Part shown: one piece after another, positions 1 to 11,876 of the stretch
Layout of the letters: each line of letters starts with the position of its first letter
Numbering within the stretch: the stretch's first letter is position 1
Origin: Strongylocentrotus purpuratus
Taxonomy: Eukaryota > Echinodermata > Echinoidea > Camarodonta > Strongylocentrotidae
Assembly: GCF_000002235.5 (NCBI RefSeq)
Contig: NW_022145609.1
Span: 13,112,328 to 13,176,327 of the forward strand
Direction: 5' to 3'
Length of the DNA: 64,000 bases
Translations under genes and position numbers: made by a program
The notes under the pieces: generated by a model
The model's input: only the letters and a program-made list of their open reading frames with translations
Databases searched by the model: none
What the model was told of the DNA's origin: nothing

Positions 1-2507
1 GTTTACAAGCGTGAGTACAAATGAACTAGGAAGAAATAACTGTTTTTGCTGCACTTTCTGTGCTATAACTCAACTCGTCGGGTTATTGCGTGCGTGACAA
101 CCCATCTCCATTTCATGTAGGTCGATGCAATGGTTTTCCCTCGTTAAGGCTGCTGCGATTATCTAAGACGTGCTTCCCCGGAGTCGGGGTTACCGACAAC
201 TACAGAAAGTAACAATCGTCGTTTTCTTACCAAACATAGCATTTCTAGAAATGAAAGAAACTTTTGAGGCACAACTCGTGGCTAATTTCAGTCATTTGTG
301 TCAAAAACAGGTTTGAAGAGACGGAAGGAAAAAGTTAAACCGCGTTGAACACGCCACCCCCCCCCCCCCCCAAAAAAAAAAAAAAACTCACGCCCCTATC
401 ATATATGCCAATACGTATAAATACAACGTTTGAGAGGAAGCATGAAAGGAAAGAACTAGTTTCCACGTAAAATAGAGGTTTGATATTGAAGAAAATATGT
501 AAACACATTATCAACTTAAAAGGGTTGAGCATTAGAGGGATATCCCCATGTGGTTTAGCACAGACTTAAACGGTTATAATGCATGTATTTGATTCACAAT
601 CTGTGTTCATTTCCTATGATGCTTATACTACAAAAGAACTACTTAAGATTTCAACGTTTAACCATATCTAAAAGTAGTAAGGTTATGAAACACGACAACG
701 AGGTTATTTAAAAAAAGACGAAACATCTTAGGCAGCACAGCTTTGGGGTGAAAAAGAAGGGCACCTTGCATAGAACTCATTGCATTACATTACAATATGC
801 GGTTTCAATGATACGTTAGAAGACAGAACCTGTTTGATTTTATGTATGCCCATACATCGAGCATCATATTATCGTCTTGGTCGAGCATCGACACCCTAGT
901 CATATGCATAAGCCTTACTAACCTAGTTATTAAAAAATTACATAGTACCATGAATACATAGTTAGTTTCCAACTAGGCGTAGTAAGTGTTTATAAATGTA
1001 AAACCAGAACGCTACAGCGACCTCGTCAGCTGGTGGTGAGTCCAGTCCCACATCAACCTTTGTAGATCGTACATTGGCGATTCATACTCTACTGCATGAA
1101 CGTAGCTACTTGCAGCCCTTGGTTACCCGACAGGCTAGCTCTGCAATAGTGTTGTACTATGTTCTATAATAGGTACGATAAATAGATCCGCCTCTTCTAC
1201 CAACGGCTCTTTACTAAATGTATAAAGGAATGATGGTCCTGCTGATTGTAGCTAAAGAAAAATTCGAGAGCCTATTACAAATGGCCAAGTCTATATTATC
1301 CATGTATACCAGTGATTGGACGTAGTATTACCTCTACCAAGCACATTGGAAATATAAGAATAGAATAATAATTCACTAACAGTTTCCTACAGAAACAGGA
1401 TGTTACAGCAAAGTTTCCAGGAAATCGGACCCTCCCCCCCCCCTGAAAAAGTAAAAGGATGATAAAAATGTACATAGTAGGCTTGCGGATGCACCATGCG
1501 AAAGAGAGGGAGGATTGAGGAGTCCTGAAAAGGACTCTCGGTAATCTTTCTTGAGGGTGTGGATACAATAGTTTGAAATGTTTTCCCGCAAAAAATGGCT
1601 CTTCCACTATGAAAAAAGGTAACAGGCATTTTGACGGATGTAGGTCTCTAGGAAATGGATATTTCTCCATGAGGCATAATCTTTCGACATATCCTCACGT
1701 GTAAAGAGGAGGAACGACTGACTAGCCTGAGGAGATAAGACAAGCATGCAAGAGATGTCAGCTTTCTGCCATTTCCGTAGTTGCGAGAGAATTAATATTC
1801 ACATTTTCATCCATGAATAATTCCTTGAAATTTCATTGAGTTAATTTTTGCCTATTTCGAACGATTGGCTAAATGTTTTTTAGTTAAGAAAGTCAGGTTT
1901 GACTTTTGTATTGGGTTCTGAATTGGGTTCTGTTCACCATATACATTAATAAAATAATCTATTAAACAGTGTAATTCAATTCCTACCAATAAATTGTGAC
2001 TCAGATCCCGCAAGTGATGAAAGGTCTAGTGTGTAGTCACTCTCAACCAGTCGTTCTGGGTATAATTGGCGTGATATCTTGTAGAAAGGCTCCATGTTAC
2101 CACACACAATATTATCAATGACCTGAACTTGGTCCGATTTTTCTAAAACTCTACCAACCTTTATCTTTAAGTTTCTGCTTTTCCCACGAAGAATTCATTC
2201 ACATATAAAAGAAAAAAGTCACACAAACTCCTAGCTTTTTGGACAAAATTGTCAGCAGTCTGGAAACTAGTTTAACCGCTGCCCCCATCCAAATAAAAAA
2301 AGGTCCAGCAACGCGCTTGTTAATTATCACAGTTTCACCGGCGATCGAAATAACCTGATTTGTAGTTATCATTCTTTCAAATAAATTGAGGGGCAAACTA
2401 TCTGTTTCCGGGAGAAAAGGTTAATTCTTATTTTCGTTCTGCGTCACAATAAACCACTTTGGATAATATACAATTAAACGCAATTTTGCGGAAACTCATC
2501 GACAGTC
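1..2507. other. No gene recognised (upstream of SRCR locus A)
   Basis: AT-rich sequence with poly-C and poly-A runs near 352-386 and 1433-1443. The short open frames on both strands have no recognisable domain. I looked for a signal-peptide exon like the one at 24215 and did not find one, so the 5' end of locus A is either outside the window or lost. Confidence 0.5.
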
Positions 2508-3130
2508 TTAATAATAATAATAATACACAATATTTATAAGGCGCTTAATACTGGTGTCTCTAAGCGCACCATATTCTGACTAAACAATTATTTACCAAAA
2601 CTTATAATAAACACACAACTTATACATCTGTTCTTTATTCAATAAATCATGCATATATATAATAATAAAAAATAAGATGAGAGTGAGATCAAACTACATA
2701 CAGGAGGTCAAACATAGAATCAAACATAAGATCGAACAAAACAAAAAAAAATAAGACGGTGTGCACCTCCTTTGACCGACTCACAACTGCAGAATATTGT
2801 TTATGAATTAAAAAGGTGAGTTTTCAGCAAGGACTTGAATTGGTCAAGAGAATGAAAATTATGAAAGTGCGCTGGTAATTTATTCCAAAGGATAGGGGCA
2901 TTTATCGAGAAAGCTCGATCGCCATATTATGTAACGGTACGAGGTCCGAGGGTTAACTGCAAGGTTGATGATGATCGAAGAGGTCTTAAAGAACTAGAAG
3001 AACGTAAGGAAATCAAATCTGAAAGATATTTAGGGGCTTGGCCACGGAGAATTTTGTATGTGAGAAGAAGAACTTTAAATGTTATACGATGGTGTATGGG
3101 AAGCCAATGAAGAGAACGCAATATTGGGGT
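2508..3130 (-). mobile_element. 5'-truncated LINE 3' end (CR1/L2-like)
   Basis: On the minus strand the sequence encodes the C-terminal end of a non-LTR retrotransposon ORF2: LHWLPIHHRITFKVLLLTYK, then a GDRAF-like block and LWNKLP. An in-frame TAA lies between the first block (about 2927-3121) and the last (about 2810-2926). The frame ends with a KTHLFNS-stop, followed by a 3' UTR and an AAT-repeat tail near 2508-2525, as usual for CR1/L2-type elements. It is a dead-on-arrival 5'-truncated copy. It ends about 70 bp before the first SRCR exon of locus A. The reverse-transcriptase catalytic part is missing. Confidence 0.8.
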
Positions 3131-3198
3131 TATGTGCTCAAACTTTCTCGAGAAAGTAACAAGCCTTGCAGCAGTAGTCTTCTACAGTCTTCTACCAG

Positions 3199-3501
3199 AT
3201 ATACGTCTTATAAATTGCTCCAACAATGCTGAAGGAAGAGTGGAGGTCTTGTACGGTGGATCGTGGATGACCGTTTGTGGTGATAAATTCTGGAATCTGT
3301 TAAACGCAAGGGTAATATGTAGAATGCTGTGGTTCGACGGTGCCCTGGACGCGCCACGATCGGCCAGGTTTGGTCAGGGTTCTTGTGATGTTCTTGGTGT
3401 CAGTTGCTCGGGAACAGAAGACAGTCTGGCGGACTGTTCCAGCCTGGTTTACTCTTCCTGTGGGCATCACAGGGATGCGGGCGCCGTGTGTTACTCAGGA
3501 G
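3199..3501 (+). CDS. SRCR exon A1 (locus A)
   Basis: This is a phase 1-1 exon between a tctaccag acceptor and a GGAG|GTACGA donor, encoding one SRCR domain of about 100 residues. SRCR domains are secreted or cell-surface binding modules for microbial and other ligands. Visible landmarks are EGRVEV, the GSWMTVCGD strand, VICRML, SARFGQGS, GTEDSLADC and DAGAVCYSGG. Unlike its paralogue at 25555 it has two extra cysteines (in INCSN and GSCDVLG), which could pair or could mark relaxed constraint. The frame is open throughout. The exon and the following intron up to about 3.96 kb are duplicated at 25555-26390. Confidence 0.85.
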
Positions 3502-4061
3502 GTACGAACTATATAGGACATGAGGAATCGACTAGTCGTAATTTTAAATGGCATACTGTTAAGATCGCCAAAATAAATATTTTGAGCCTATAAGATAATA
3601 TTACTTTTTTCCTATCATTGCTACAAAATCAATTACTAAAATCTAACGTTTCCGTTTGAAAAAGTGATAGTGAAGGTTTTATCACATTTTATGACTGCAT
3701 TTGACTTTGACTATTTTTCTAGGCATTTCTTAAATATTGGCTAACATGCAGTCATATTGCTTTTATTAAAGAATCCGTACTGACAACAACATATGTATAT
3801 TTAGTTCTTTTTCATCAGTTATTGACAGTAAATTCTAGGTCAGACAAGACGTGGCTAAACCGCGGTTTTAATATATATATATATATATGACGTAAGGTGC
3901 GTCATTTGGTGCGCGTAGTTGCCATTGATTTACACGCCTTGTCTAAACAAGTCTGAATTTTCGCTAAGTTATCATTTACACAAAAGTAGCCAAAACTGTA
4001 TGTAAATATTATATCCTTACACTATTACACACGAATTACGTTTCTTAAAATTCATTTTTAG
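3502..4061 (+). other. Intron between SRCR exons A1 and A2
   Basis: AT-rich intron containing a short (AT)n run at about 3871-3888. The sequence after it (gacgtaaggtgcgtc and so on) recurs after the matching exon at about 26320-26390, so the intron was copied together with the exon. No further coding sequence is seen. Confidence 0.7.
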
Positions 4062-4445
4062 CCCATCCAAATCCACTTCAAGTTTGTCTTGTCGGTGGGT
4101 CAAATGATGCCGAAGGAAGAGTAGAGGTCTTGCATGAAGGGGAACCATCTTGGGGAACCATCTGTGATACTCGGTGGGATCTAAGAGACGCGAGGGTGGT
4201 TTGTAGAATGCTGGGGTTTGATGGAGCCTTGGACGCACCGGGATCTGCTATGTTTGGTGGAGGTTCAGGGGATATTCTTCTAGCTTATGCCGGGTGTGAG
4301 GGAACAGAAGATAACCTTGCAGACTGTGCTCATAATGCAGGAAATAAAGGTGTCTCTTGCAGATATGGAAAGGATGAACGCATCAGTTGTTTTCATTACG
4401 ATTGCAGTCATGCAGGGGATGCAGGTGCCATTTGTTATTCCGGAG
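4062..4445 (+). CDS. SRCR exon A2, with enlarged C-terminal loop
   Basis: Phase 1-1 exon after a ttttag acceptor, ending GGAG|GTAGGT, encoding one SRCR domain starting [19 protein letters not shown]. It is about 55 bp longer than its neighbours. Part of the extra length is a two-residue insertion before SWGTIC. The rest is in the C-terminal part, where two similar cysteine segments lie in series: SCRYGKDERISC, then DCSHAGDAGAIC. This looks like an internal duplication of the last CxH-x-DAGAxC segment. Other landmarks are [19 protein letters not shown] and GTEDNLADC. The frame is fully open. Confidence 0.85.
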
Positions 4446-4868
4446 GTAGGTGTTTCTGGGTCCGTATTCTACAGAATAAAAGTTTTGAGCTGATCTTTGA
4501 AGACAAAATGGAGCAGTTATTCTTAAAACACTTAATTTGATTTTATTGCTTCATATTTCAAATAGTTAGGTTAAATGCTTTTCATTTTCTTTTCACGACA
4601 ATGAAATAGGAAAACTTTTACGGCGGATATACGAAATTTTGATTTTAACCAAATCTCCTTTGAAATGACATTTAAGTGGATGCTAAGTTTACCTTAAGAT
4701 ATATTAGCGATTTCTTTCCAATGAAATTATAAAGAAAAAATCTAATCATTGGTATTTTATACATGAATTCATTATCATAGTAGTTCAGGTGGTTGGTCAG
4801 GTTTATTTCAAAAAGATTCGCAGAGTTTGACAAATGTAAAAATAGAAAATATATTTTATTTTCCTTAG
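4446..4868 (+). other. Intron between SRCR exons A2 and A3
   Basis: AT-rich intron. No coding, repeat or RNA signal was recognised. Confidence 0.6.
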
Positions 4869-5534
<666 letters not shown>

Positions 5535-5863
5535 CCCATCCAAATTCTTTCGGAATAAGGCTCGTCGGAGGAGCCAGTAATTCTGAAGGCAGAGTGGAGG
5601 TATGTACGATGGATCCTAGGGAACTATCTGTGATAATGGCTGGGATCTCAGAGACGCGAGGGTCGTCTGCAGGATGCTAGGGTTTGATGGAGCTTTGGAT
5701 GCAACAACGTCTGCAAGGTTCGGTCAGGGATTTTGGGATATACTTCTTAATCGTGTCGGTTGTGACGGAACGGAGGAAAATCTTGCGGACTGTGCACATC
5801 TTGGGATAGGTGTCAATTACTGCAGACATGGAAAGGATGCTGGTGCCATCTGTTACTCGGGAG
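5535..5863 (+). pseudogene. SRCR exon A4, frameshifted
   Basis: The acceptor cctcag and the donor GGAG|GTAGGT are intact. The first part reads HPNSFGIRLVGGASNSEGRV. At about 5599 one base is missing relative to sister exons, and in the sister frame the conserved Trp of GSWG is TAG. The remainder, from [15 protein letters not shown] through ENLADC to DAGAICYSGG, is well preserved in the other frame. By comparison with exons at 59723 and 4869 this is a disabled SRCR exon of the host family. Confidence 0.8.
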
Positions 5864-5939
5864 GTAGGTGTCTACCCTGTCCAAAAATAGGGATGCACAC
5901 ATTGTTATATAGTCAGGCGCAAGAGTGGACTCTTAATAT

Positions 5940-6950
5940 TTTTGGATAGATTGTGGTTCGGATGCATTAAGGGGAGCCTTCCAAAGTTGCGACTGTGCCC
6001 GGACGCGTCGGGGCGCGATGAATAGAACAGTCGCGTCCCAAGAGACGCATTGAGGCGCAAAGGGGCGCGAAGGGGCGCAAACGTCACCCTCACCTGATTC
6101 TTGCAAATGAAAAGAAACTGTCTATTGTTGGTATAAACCCGCTCTATTCTTCTTGCGCCCTTTTGCGCCCCACCAGGCGATGGAAGATTATCTCTTCCGT
6201 CATTGTCAGGCTCGCTCGTGATGCGCGGTACAGCTTAAACTTGATATACAGAAAGTATTTGTCAGCCAAAGCCTGTCTTCCCCTCCTCCGGTTTTCGTTC
6301 TGATAAAAATTCCATTGTTTGTAAAAAAAAAAAATGATGTATTCTTCTCGCGTCGCGATCTATTCTTCTCGCGCCGTTTTGCGTCGTAACGGGCGGGGTA
6401 TTATCTTTCCAATCATTGTGGCGAAGCTTTGCGATGTACATTGCTACAGCACAGCATGAACTTGTCTGGTGGGATCGTCTTTGTTTTGGGGGGTAATCAA
6501 CCCACTCGTTCATCTTGAACAGAATAAATTATGATTTATTTTTGTTGGGTTTAATACGCCTCCTTTTAATTTTTGTGACGACTGTATGAAATGTTAAATA
6601 AAGATGACTATGTACGATTAATGGTTGTTTAATTGCGAGCTTAATTGTCCCCAACAACAAAAAATAAAAGACGAATGATGTCAATGACTACATGTATGCG
6701 GTAATAGTCGGCAAATTGATTACTGTTTGGGTCGCTTGTGTATGTTTGTAATTTGAATGGTTATCAACATATTTGTATAATTCCCACATCGCGATATGAT
6801 TCTAGCGTCGTAATAATGGACAAAGGAATTATCTTTCTCTCCCGTCATTCATATTCACGCTACGCGTTGCACATCGCCACAGCCTGAGCTTGGAAGTATT
6901 TATATTTTGTCAGTCAAATCTTGTTTTTTTCTCCTCCCATGACTTGGTTC
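5940..6950. repeat. Degenerate GCGC-rich repeat modules
   Basis: Three related stretches (about 6145-6240, 6345-6460 and 6800-6900) share a theme of ctattcttctcgcgc, then a GCGCC/GCGTC-rich run, then a segment like attatctttcc..gtcattgt and gcgatgtac or gatgcgcgg. The first stretch also has the G-rich opposite-strand counterpart at 5990-6080 (ggggcgc repeats), giving a foldback-like layout. Probably a non-autonomous DNA element; the ends are not defined. Confidence 0.5.
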
Positions 6951-7506
6951 TTATAAATTGAAGGTTTGCTTATTAGGGATAAGAAGGATAACATCAAACA
7001 AACTATCTACTCAAGATGACGCTCTTTACATTTCACCTCGCTGTTTGATAAAGTAGAGTTCTAAGGAGCGAATACAAAAGAAAAGTTCGCTCTAAGGTCA
7101 AATAAAAATAAACAAATGTTTTATTAGCGTCCTGTTTTTTCGAAAAATAGGAAGGAGGAGGCCCTCTTTTTTTTTCTTTCAAAATGGCCGCTCATTGGTA
7201 CAATGGTACATTTTCCCTGACAGTCGGGCTATTTTTCAAGATGGCCGCCGACATTTTTTAATTTAAAAAAAAAATCAGTAATAGATCCATTTTTTTTTCT
7301 TTAAAAAAAAGAAGAAAATATTTTTTAATTTTTTTTAAAAAAAATCACCAAAAAAAATAAATAGGAGGCGGCCCTCAAAAAGGAAGCGGGCGGGGACGCT
7401 AAACATGTATATTTTGTTAAGTGGCCTCAGGGAAAAAACATAAAATGCCGTGGCAGGATTTCACGCCCGAGATTTGCCTTCGAAAATTTCCCGTCCAAAA
7501 AGCGTT

Positions 7507-7930
7507 TTAAATCATAATAATTCCAAAGCTCTTTTTAAAAGTGGAATAAATAGAAAAAAAGAGTCCGGGAACTACATCGAGATTATAAAACATGTGTGTC
7601 ATGAAGATGTAAAAATCACCGTAGCCTGATGGTGATAAAGTTGAGCAGCAATTGGAAATGCAATACAAAACATTAATCAGTTCATGGCGATAATTTATCA
7701 TTCGACTTCTACTTTGCGCTATATGTACTAAATGATCGCAAAACGGGCAGGGACACAAATACAAACATTGATTTCTGCTCTAACGTTCGAATCATTTATT
7801 CGTAGATTTGTATAATTAAGTGGCGAAAGTGAAATTTTGAAATCATAATGCACAGATACAAAAACATACCAAACATGTTTTGATTCTTATTCTAAAAAAA
7901 AACGGCAAATTTTAAAAGATCTTTTTAAAA
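7507..7930. other. No gene recognised
   Basis: AT-rich filler between the repeat copies. The minus-strand open frame at 7507-7764 has no family features. Confidence 0.4.
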
Positions 7931-7931
7931 G

Positions 7932-8135
7932 GAGGGAGGCGCTATAGCCCAGTGGTAGAGCAGAGCAGCTCGTAACCGGGAGCTCCCTGGTTAGAAACCA
8001 AGTCGATATGCTATGGTAAGGCATAACTCAACATTGCATTTCGTTCGGAGAGGGTCTTAAAACCGCCGCGGCGGGTTTAAGACCTGTTTGCCTAATTCAG
8101 AGCATACACATGCTTCATATGGCAGTCAGGAAAAA
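7932..8135 (+). mobile_element. tRNA-derived SINE
   Basis: The head resembles a tRNA. An A-box-like tagcccagtggtagagc is at 7945-7961, a CTCGTAA loop matching a Thr(CGT) anticodon loop at about 7978, and a B-box-like ggttagaaacc at 7989-7999 where the consensus has GGTTCGA. The anticodon stem does not pair, so it is not a working tRNA. The following block (gcatttcgttcggagagggtcttaaaaccg) resembles the conserved central domain of metazoan tRNA SINEs, from memory. The 3' end is uncertain. Confidence 0.55.
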
Positions 8136-8437
8136 AAAGCGAACGGTATACAGGAAGCTACCTTTTATGGATAGGCCTAAATTGAAGGTTTGACTTAACT
8201 AGGGAGAAGAAGGATAACATCAAACAAAAGATCTACTCATGATGACGCTCTTTTCATTTCACCTCGCTGTAAGATAAAGTAGAGTTCTATGGAGCGAATA
8301 CAAAAGAAAAGTTCGCTCTAAAGGTAAAAATATAGAATGCCGTGGCAGGATTTCACGCGGCCGAGCAAGGCAATTGTTTGATCGCTATAATTGTCCGACT
8401 TGCTATAGATTCCTGTTTAGCTACAATAAGGCTGCGT

Positions 8438-8440
<3 letters not shown>

Positions 8441-8469
<29 letters not shown>
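8441..8469. repeat. (GT)n microsatellite
   Basis: About 14 GT units, followed by a G-rich run. Confidence 0.95.
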
Positions 8470-8472
<3 letters not shown>

Positions 8473-10800
8473 GAGGGGGGCGGCGAAGTGAACGGCCGGA
8501 CCAAAATGGCAGAGGCCCATCAGGAGGGCTCCGCTCGCTAGTAATAAGGACCGCTATTCATTGGACAACTATTCATGAAGACCGCTATTCGTAATTTGAG
8601 AACATGGTCATTATGTATAAGGGTCATGAATTCGTAATACGACATCCCCCCTCCCCAAAACTAAATAAATAAATAGAAAACATGAATAGATTAATAAACT
8701 TAACTAATGATACAATAACAAATAATGCCCGGTAATTGGGAATAGCCGCCTATATGAGCGGAACAATGGGCGCAACAATTACTATTAGCTGCTCAACGAG
8801 CTGTCTTTTGTCATTGCGTTGCAATAACAAAGTGTTTGTAAAAGTTACATGTACTATAATATCCGTATGCTATAATTATAACACCCAATGTGAACATAAC
8901 GTGTTCAGGCCTTATAACTATATACAGTGAGCGTTAAAACAAAAGACTTTACTAGCGCTAGCTAACAAATATGAAACGTCAAAACGTCACGAACAATTGA
9001 AGACAACAAATTGTTACGACAAATGCCACCACCAATACAGTTTCTTCGCGAAGAAATATTGGATCGAATTTCATGTTTGGAACGGATAGGCGATTTCGAA
9101 TTGTTCCATCTACCGAAACGTTTTGATGATGCAGGCTCCCGACAATACGACTATCATTTTTGTAATATCTTTAATTTGCAGATGTTTGTTTGTTTCGTAT
9201 GACATATTTATAAACACCCCATAATCTTATTTCAAGCAGAATCTTTCAATCTCTTTGATTATAAGTATCATTTTTAAATCACGGGTTTTGAAATACAATA
9301 GTTGATTTTGCGAAGATTTAGAGAACCTACGTTTCTATTCTTTAAATCGATCTTGCATGAGAAAGAACAGATTGATGATATAGATATATGACCTATTTTG
9401 ATCGGATGACAGAACAAAATAAATGTAATATGAAACGAATAATGTGTCAAAACATACAGAAGGAATACAATTATACATATCGTTTTTGTTTTGTTCGTGA
9501 ACAAATTAATATAATACAAGTATTGAACACATTAATGAACAGAAATGAACAATCATGCCAACGTCAACGCCTACACAACTTCGATGTTTGGGAGGGAAAT
9601 AAACAATCAGAACAACAATCTAAATCAATGTCTTGTACGTAAAATAATAATAAAACATATCAGTAGCCAAAGTGAAAATTTTAGAGTCAAATCTTTCAAG
9701 ACGAGAGCGGACACACACGCGGGGATTACATGAATAACTAATGCGTAGAAACGGGCGCGAAAGCTTTTCATTAAGCTCCTATTCACAAATTCAAAATTCA
9801 CAAAAAGCGCTTCGCCGTTAAGCGCTGCCCCCCCCCCCACCCCCAATGAGTGTTATGTATGGTACGCATATGCATTTTCCCTCCTTTTGAAAACAGTCCC
9901 CTAAGTCCGGTGTGTAAAGTCATTACGGGCCGGATTTGTGTGTACTAGACGAGCCGGAAGAAAAAAAAGTTATGAATATTCATCAAATATGCAAATTAGA
10001 TCATTTCAGCTAATTTCATATATATATATATAGGAAAGTCAAACTGATCGTTTTGTTGGCATTTCTTAAATCATATATTCATAGATCATATTTACACCAC
10101 ATATTAGCATTAAATTCCAAATATTTTTGCAATGCTAATAAAATATGGTGATGGAAATTACTTGGATCACCGTTACAACTATTTCCTCATATGTTTCAAA
10201 AATTATTCAGAAAAACCGAACAAATGATAAGAATTTGCAGATTTTCAGCTACATCACAGTATAGTTTCTTTTTTAAAAATGTCAGATTTGAGGATTTATG
10301 ACGATTTTCTGAGAAATTATTCAATTCAACAGGCCATAACATTCCACAAGGACGGAATTTTAGAGAAGAAGGAAATTTGTTGACCCCAGTACAGTTGTGG
10401 CTACCTTGAGTGTAAATAACAAATTGATTCAATGAGTGAAACACATGAGGATATTGCATTTTTGTAGGGGAGTTTTATACATTGAGGTGCATTTTCACCA
10501 CGCAGAATAACAGTCAATGGGCGATCAGCGGGCCATGTTACACGTGGCTGAAAAGACAATATTTTAACATATTTCCCACATGCCTATAACAATAAAACTA
10601 CACAGAATTGTAGTTAAAGGTATGCTTGAAAGATATGTGAAATAAAAATGTGTGCACAGGTTGTATAATTACCCTACTAGTAGGGAAGTCTTCATTAAGA
10701 GGTAGACGAAAGAATATGATAGAAGATACGAATTTTTTCAAAACTTTACAACTCCAATAACATATTGACTCATTTTGGATGCACACCTTTACGATTTTAT
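8470..10800. other. No gene recognised (intron or intergenic)
   Basis: AT-rich. It contains short internal repeats of accgctattca near 8548-8595, a poly-C run at about 9828-9842 and an (AT)n run at about 10020-10032. The open frames here (for example 8736-8930, 9011-9202, and the minus frames at 10196-10864) lack recognisable domains. It lies between SRCR exons A4 and A5 and may simply be a large intron. Confidence 0.45.
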
Positions 10801-10917
10801 GAACAACTGAACTAGAAAAGGAAAATGAATGACTCAGAAGAGTGGAGATCAAATACAACAGCACCTGCAGAACAGTTTGCGACGATGGCTTGGATTTTCG
10901 AGATGCGAAAGTCGTAT
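10801..10917 (+). pseudogene. SRCR exon fragment in a local duplication
   Basis: A segment of about 85 bp (about 10832-10917), aagagtggagatcaaatac through gcgacgatggcttggatttt, matches the middle of SRCR exon A5 (about 11048-11131). It stops abruptly at gtcgtatg. The flank gaacaactgaactagaaaagg occurs at 10801 and again at 10918, so a 117-bp tandem duplication or templated insertion created the fragment. It is not an exon: there is no acceptor and no C-terminal half. Confidence 0.8.
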
Positions 10918-10994
10918 GAACAACTGAACTAGAAAAGGATAGGGAATAACTTTTATGGCTATACTAAAAGAAAGTAAATTTATTTTCCTTTTAG

Positions 10995-11324
10995 TCCATC
11001 CAAACTCTGTGGGAGTACGCCTCGTGGGTGGATCTAATAGTTATGAAGGAAGAGTGGAGATCAGATACAACGGCACCTGGGGAACAGTTTGCGACGATGG
11101 CTGGGATTTGCAAGATGCAAAAGTTGTATGCAGAATGTTAAGGTTTGTCGACGCTTCGACTGCACCAGGTTTAGCCCAGTTTTGCGAGGGGTCCGATGAC
11201 ATTCTTCTGTCTCATGTCGGGTGCGATGGAACGGAAGACAATCTTGCGGACTGCATACATCTAGGGTTTGGAATGCACAACTGCCAACATAACGAAGACG
11301 CTGGGGTCACGTGCCTCTTAGGAG
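10995..11324 (+). CDS. SRCR exon A5
   Basis: Phase 1-1 exon after ccttttag, ending GGAG|GTAAAT, encoding an open SRCR domain of about 110 residues: VRLVGGSNSYEGRVEIRY, GTWGTVCDDGWDL, KVVCRML, VGCDGTEDNLADC, HNCQH and DAGVTCLLGG. It has one extra cysteine (AQFCEGS, where sisters have RFGQGS). The DGALDAPG block is altered to DASTAPG. It is the best preserved ectodomain exon in the second half of locus A. Confidence 0.88.

Positions 11325-11876
<552 letters not shown>

Larger units (their letters stand above)
6955..8370 (+). repeat. Direct repeat, first copy interrupted
   Basis: A segment beginning aaattgaaggtttg at about 6957-7105 recurs at about 8177-8325. It is roughly 90% alike by eye and shares aagaaggataacatcaaac and gagcgaatacaaaagaaaag. 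The tail atgccgtggcaggatttcac follows directly in the second copy (about 8337), but in the first copy it is displaced to about 7445 by a T/A-rich insert of about 330 bp (about 7110-7435) carrying ggaggaggccctc and ggaggcggccctc. Confidence 0.65.

Noticed and set aside
7932-8005. Functional tRNA-Thr
   Set aside because: The anticodon stem does not pair and the B-box is altered (ggttagaaacc), with SINE-like sequence following.
10196-10864. Minus-strand frames with LWPVELNNF and FLKKKL that faintly recall LINE C-termini
   Set aside because: Too little similarity, no RT block and no tail; probably chance.
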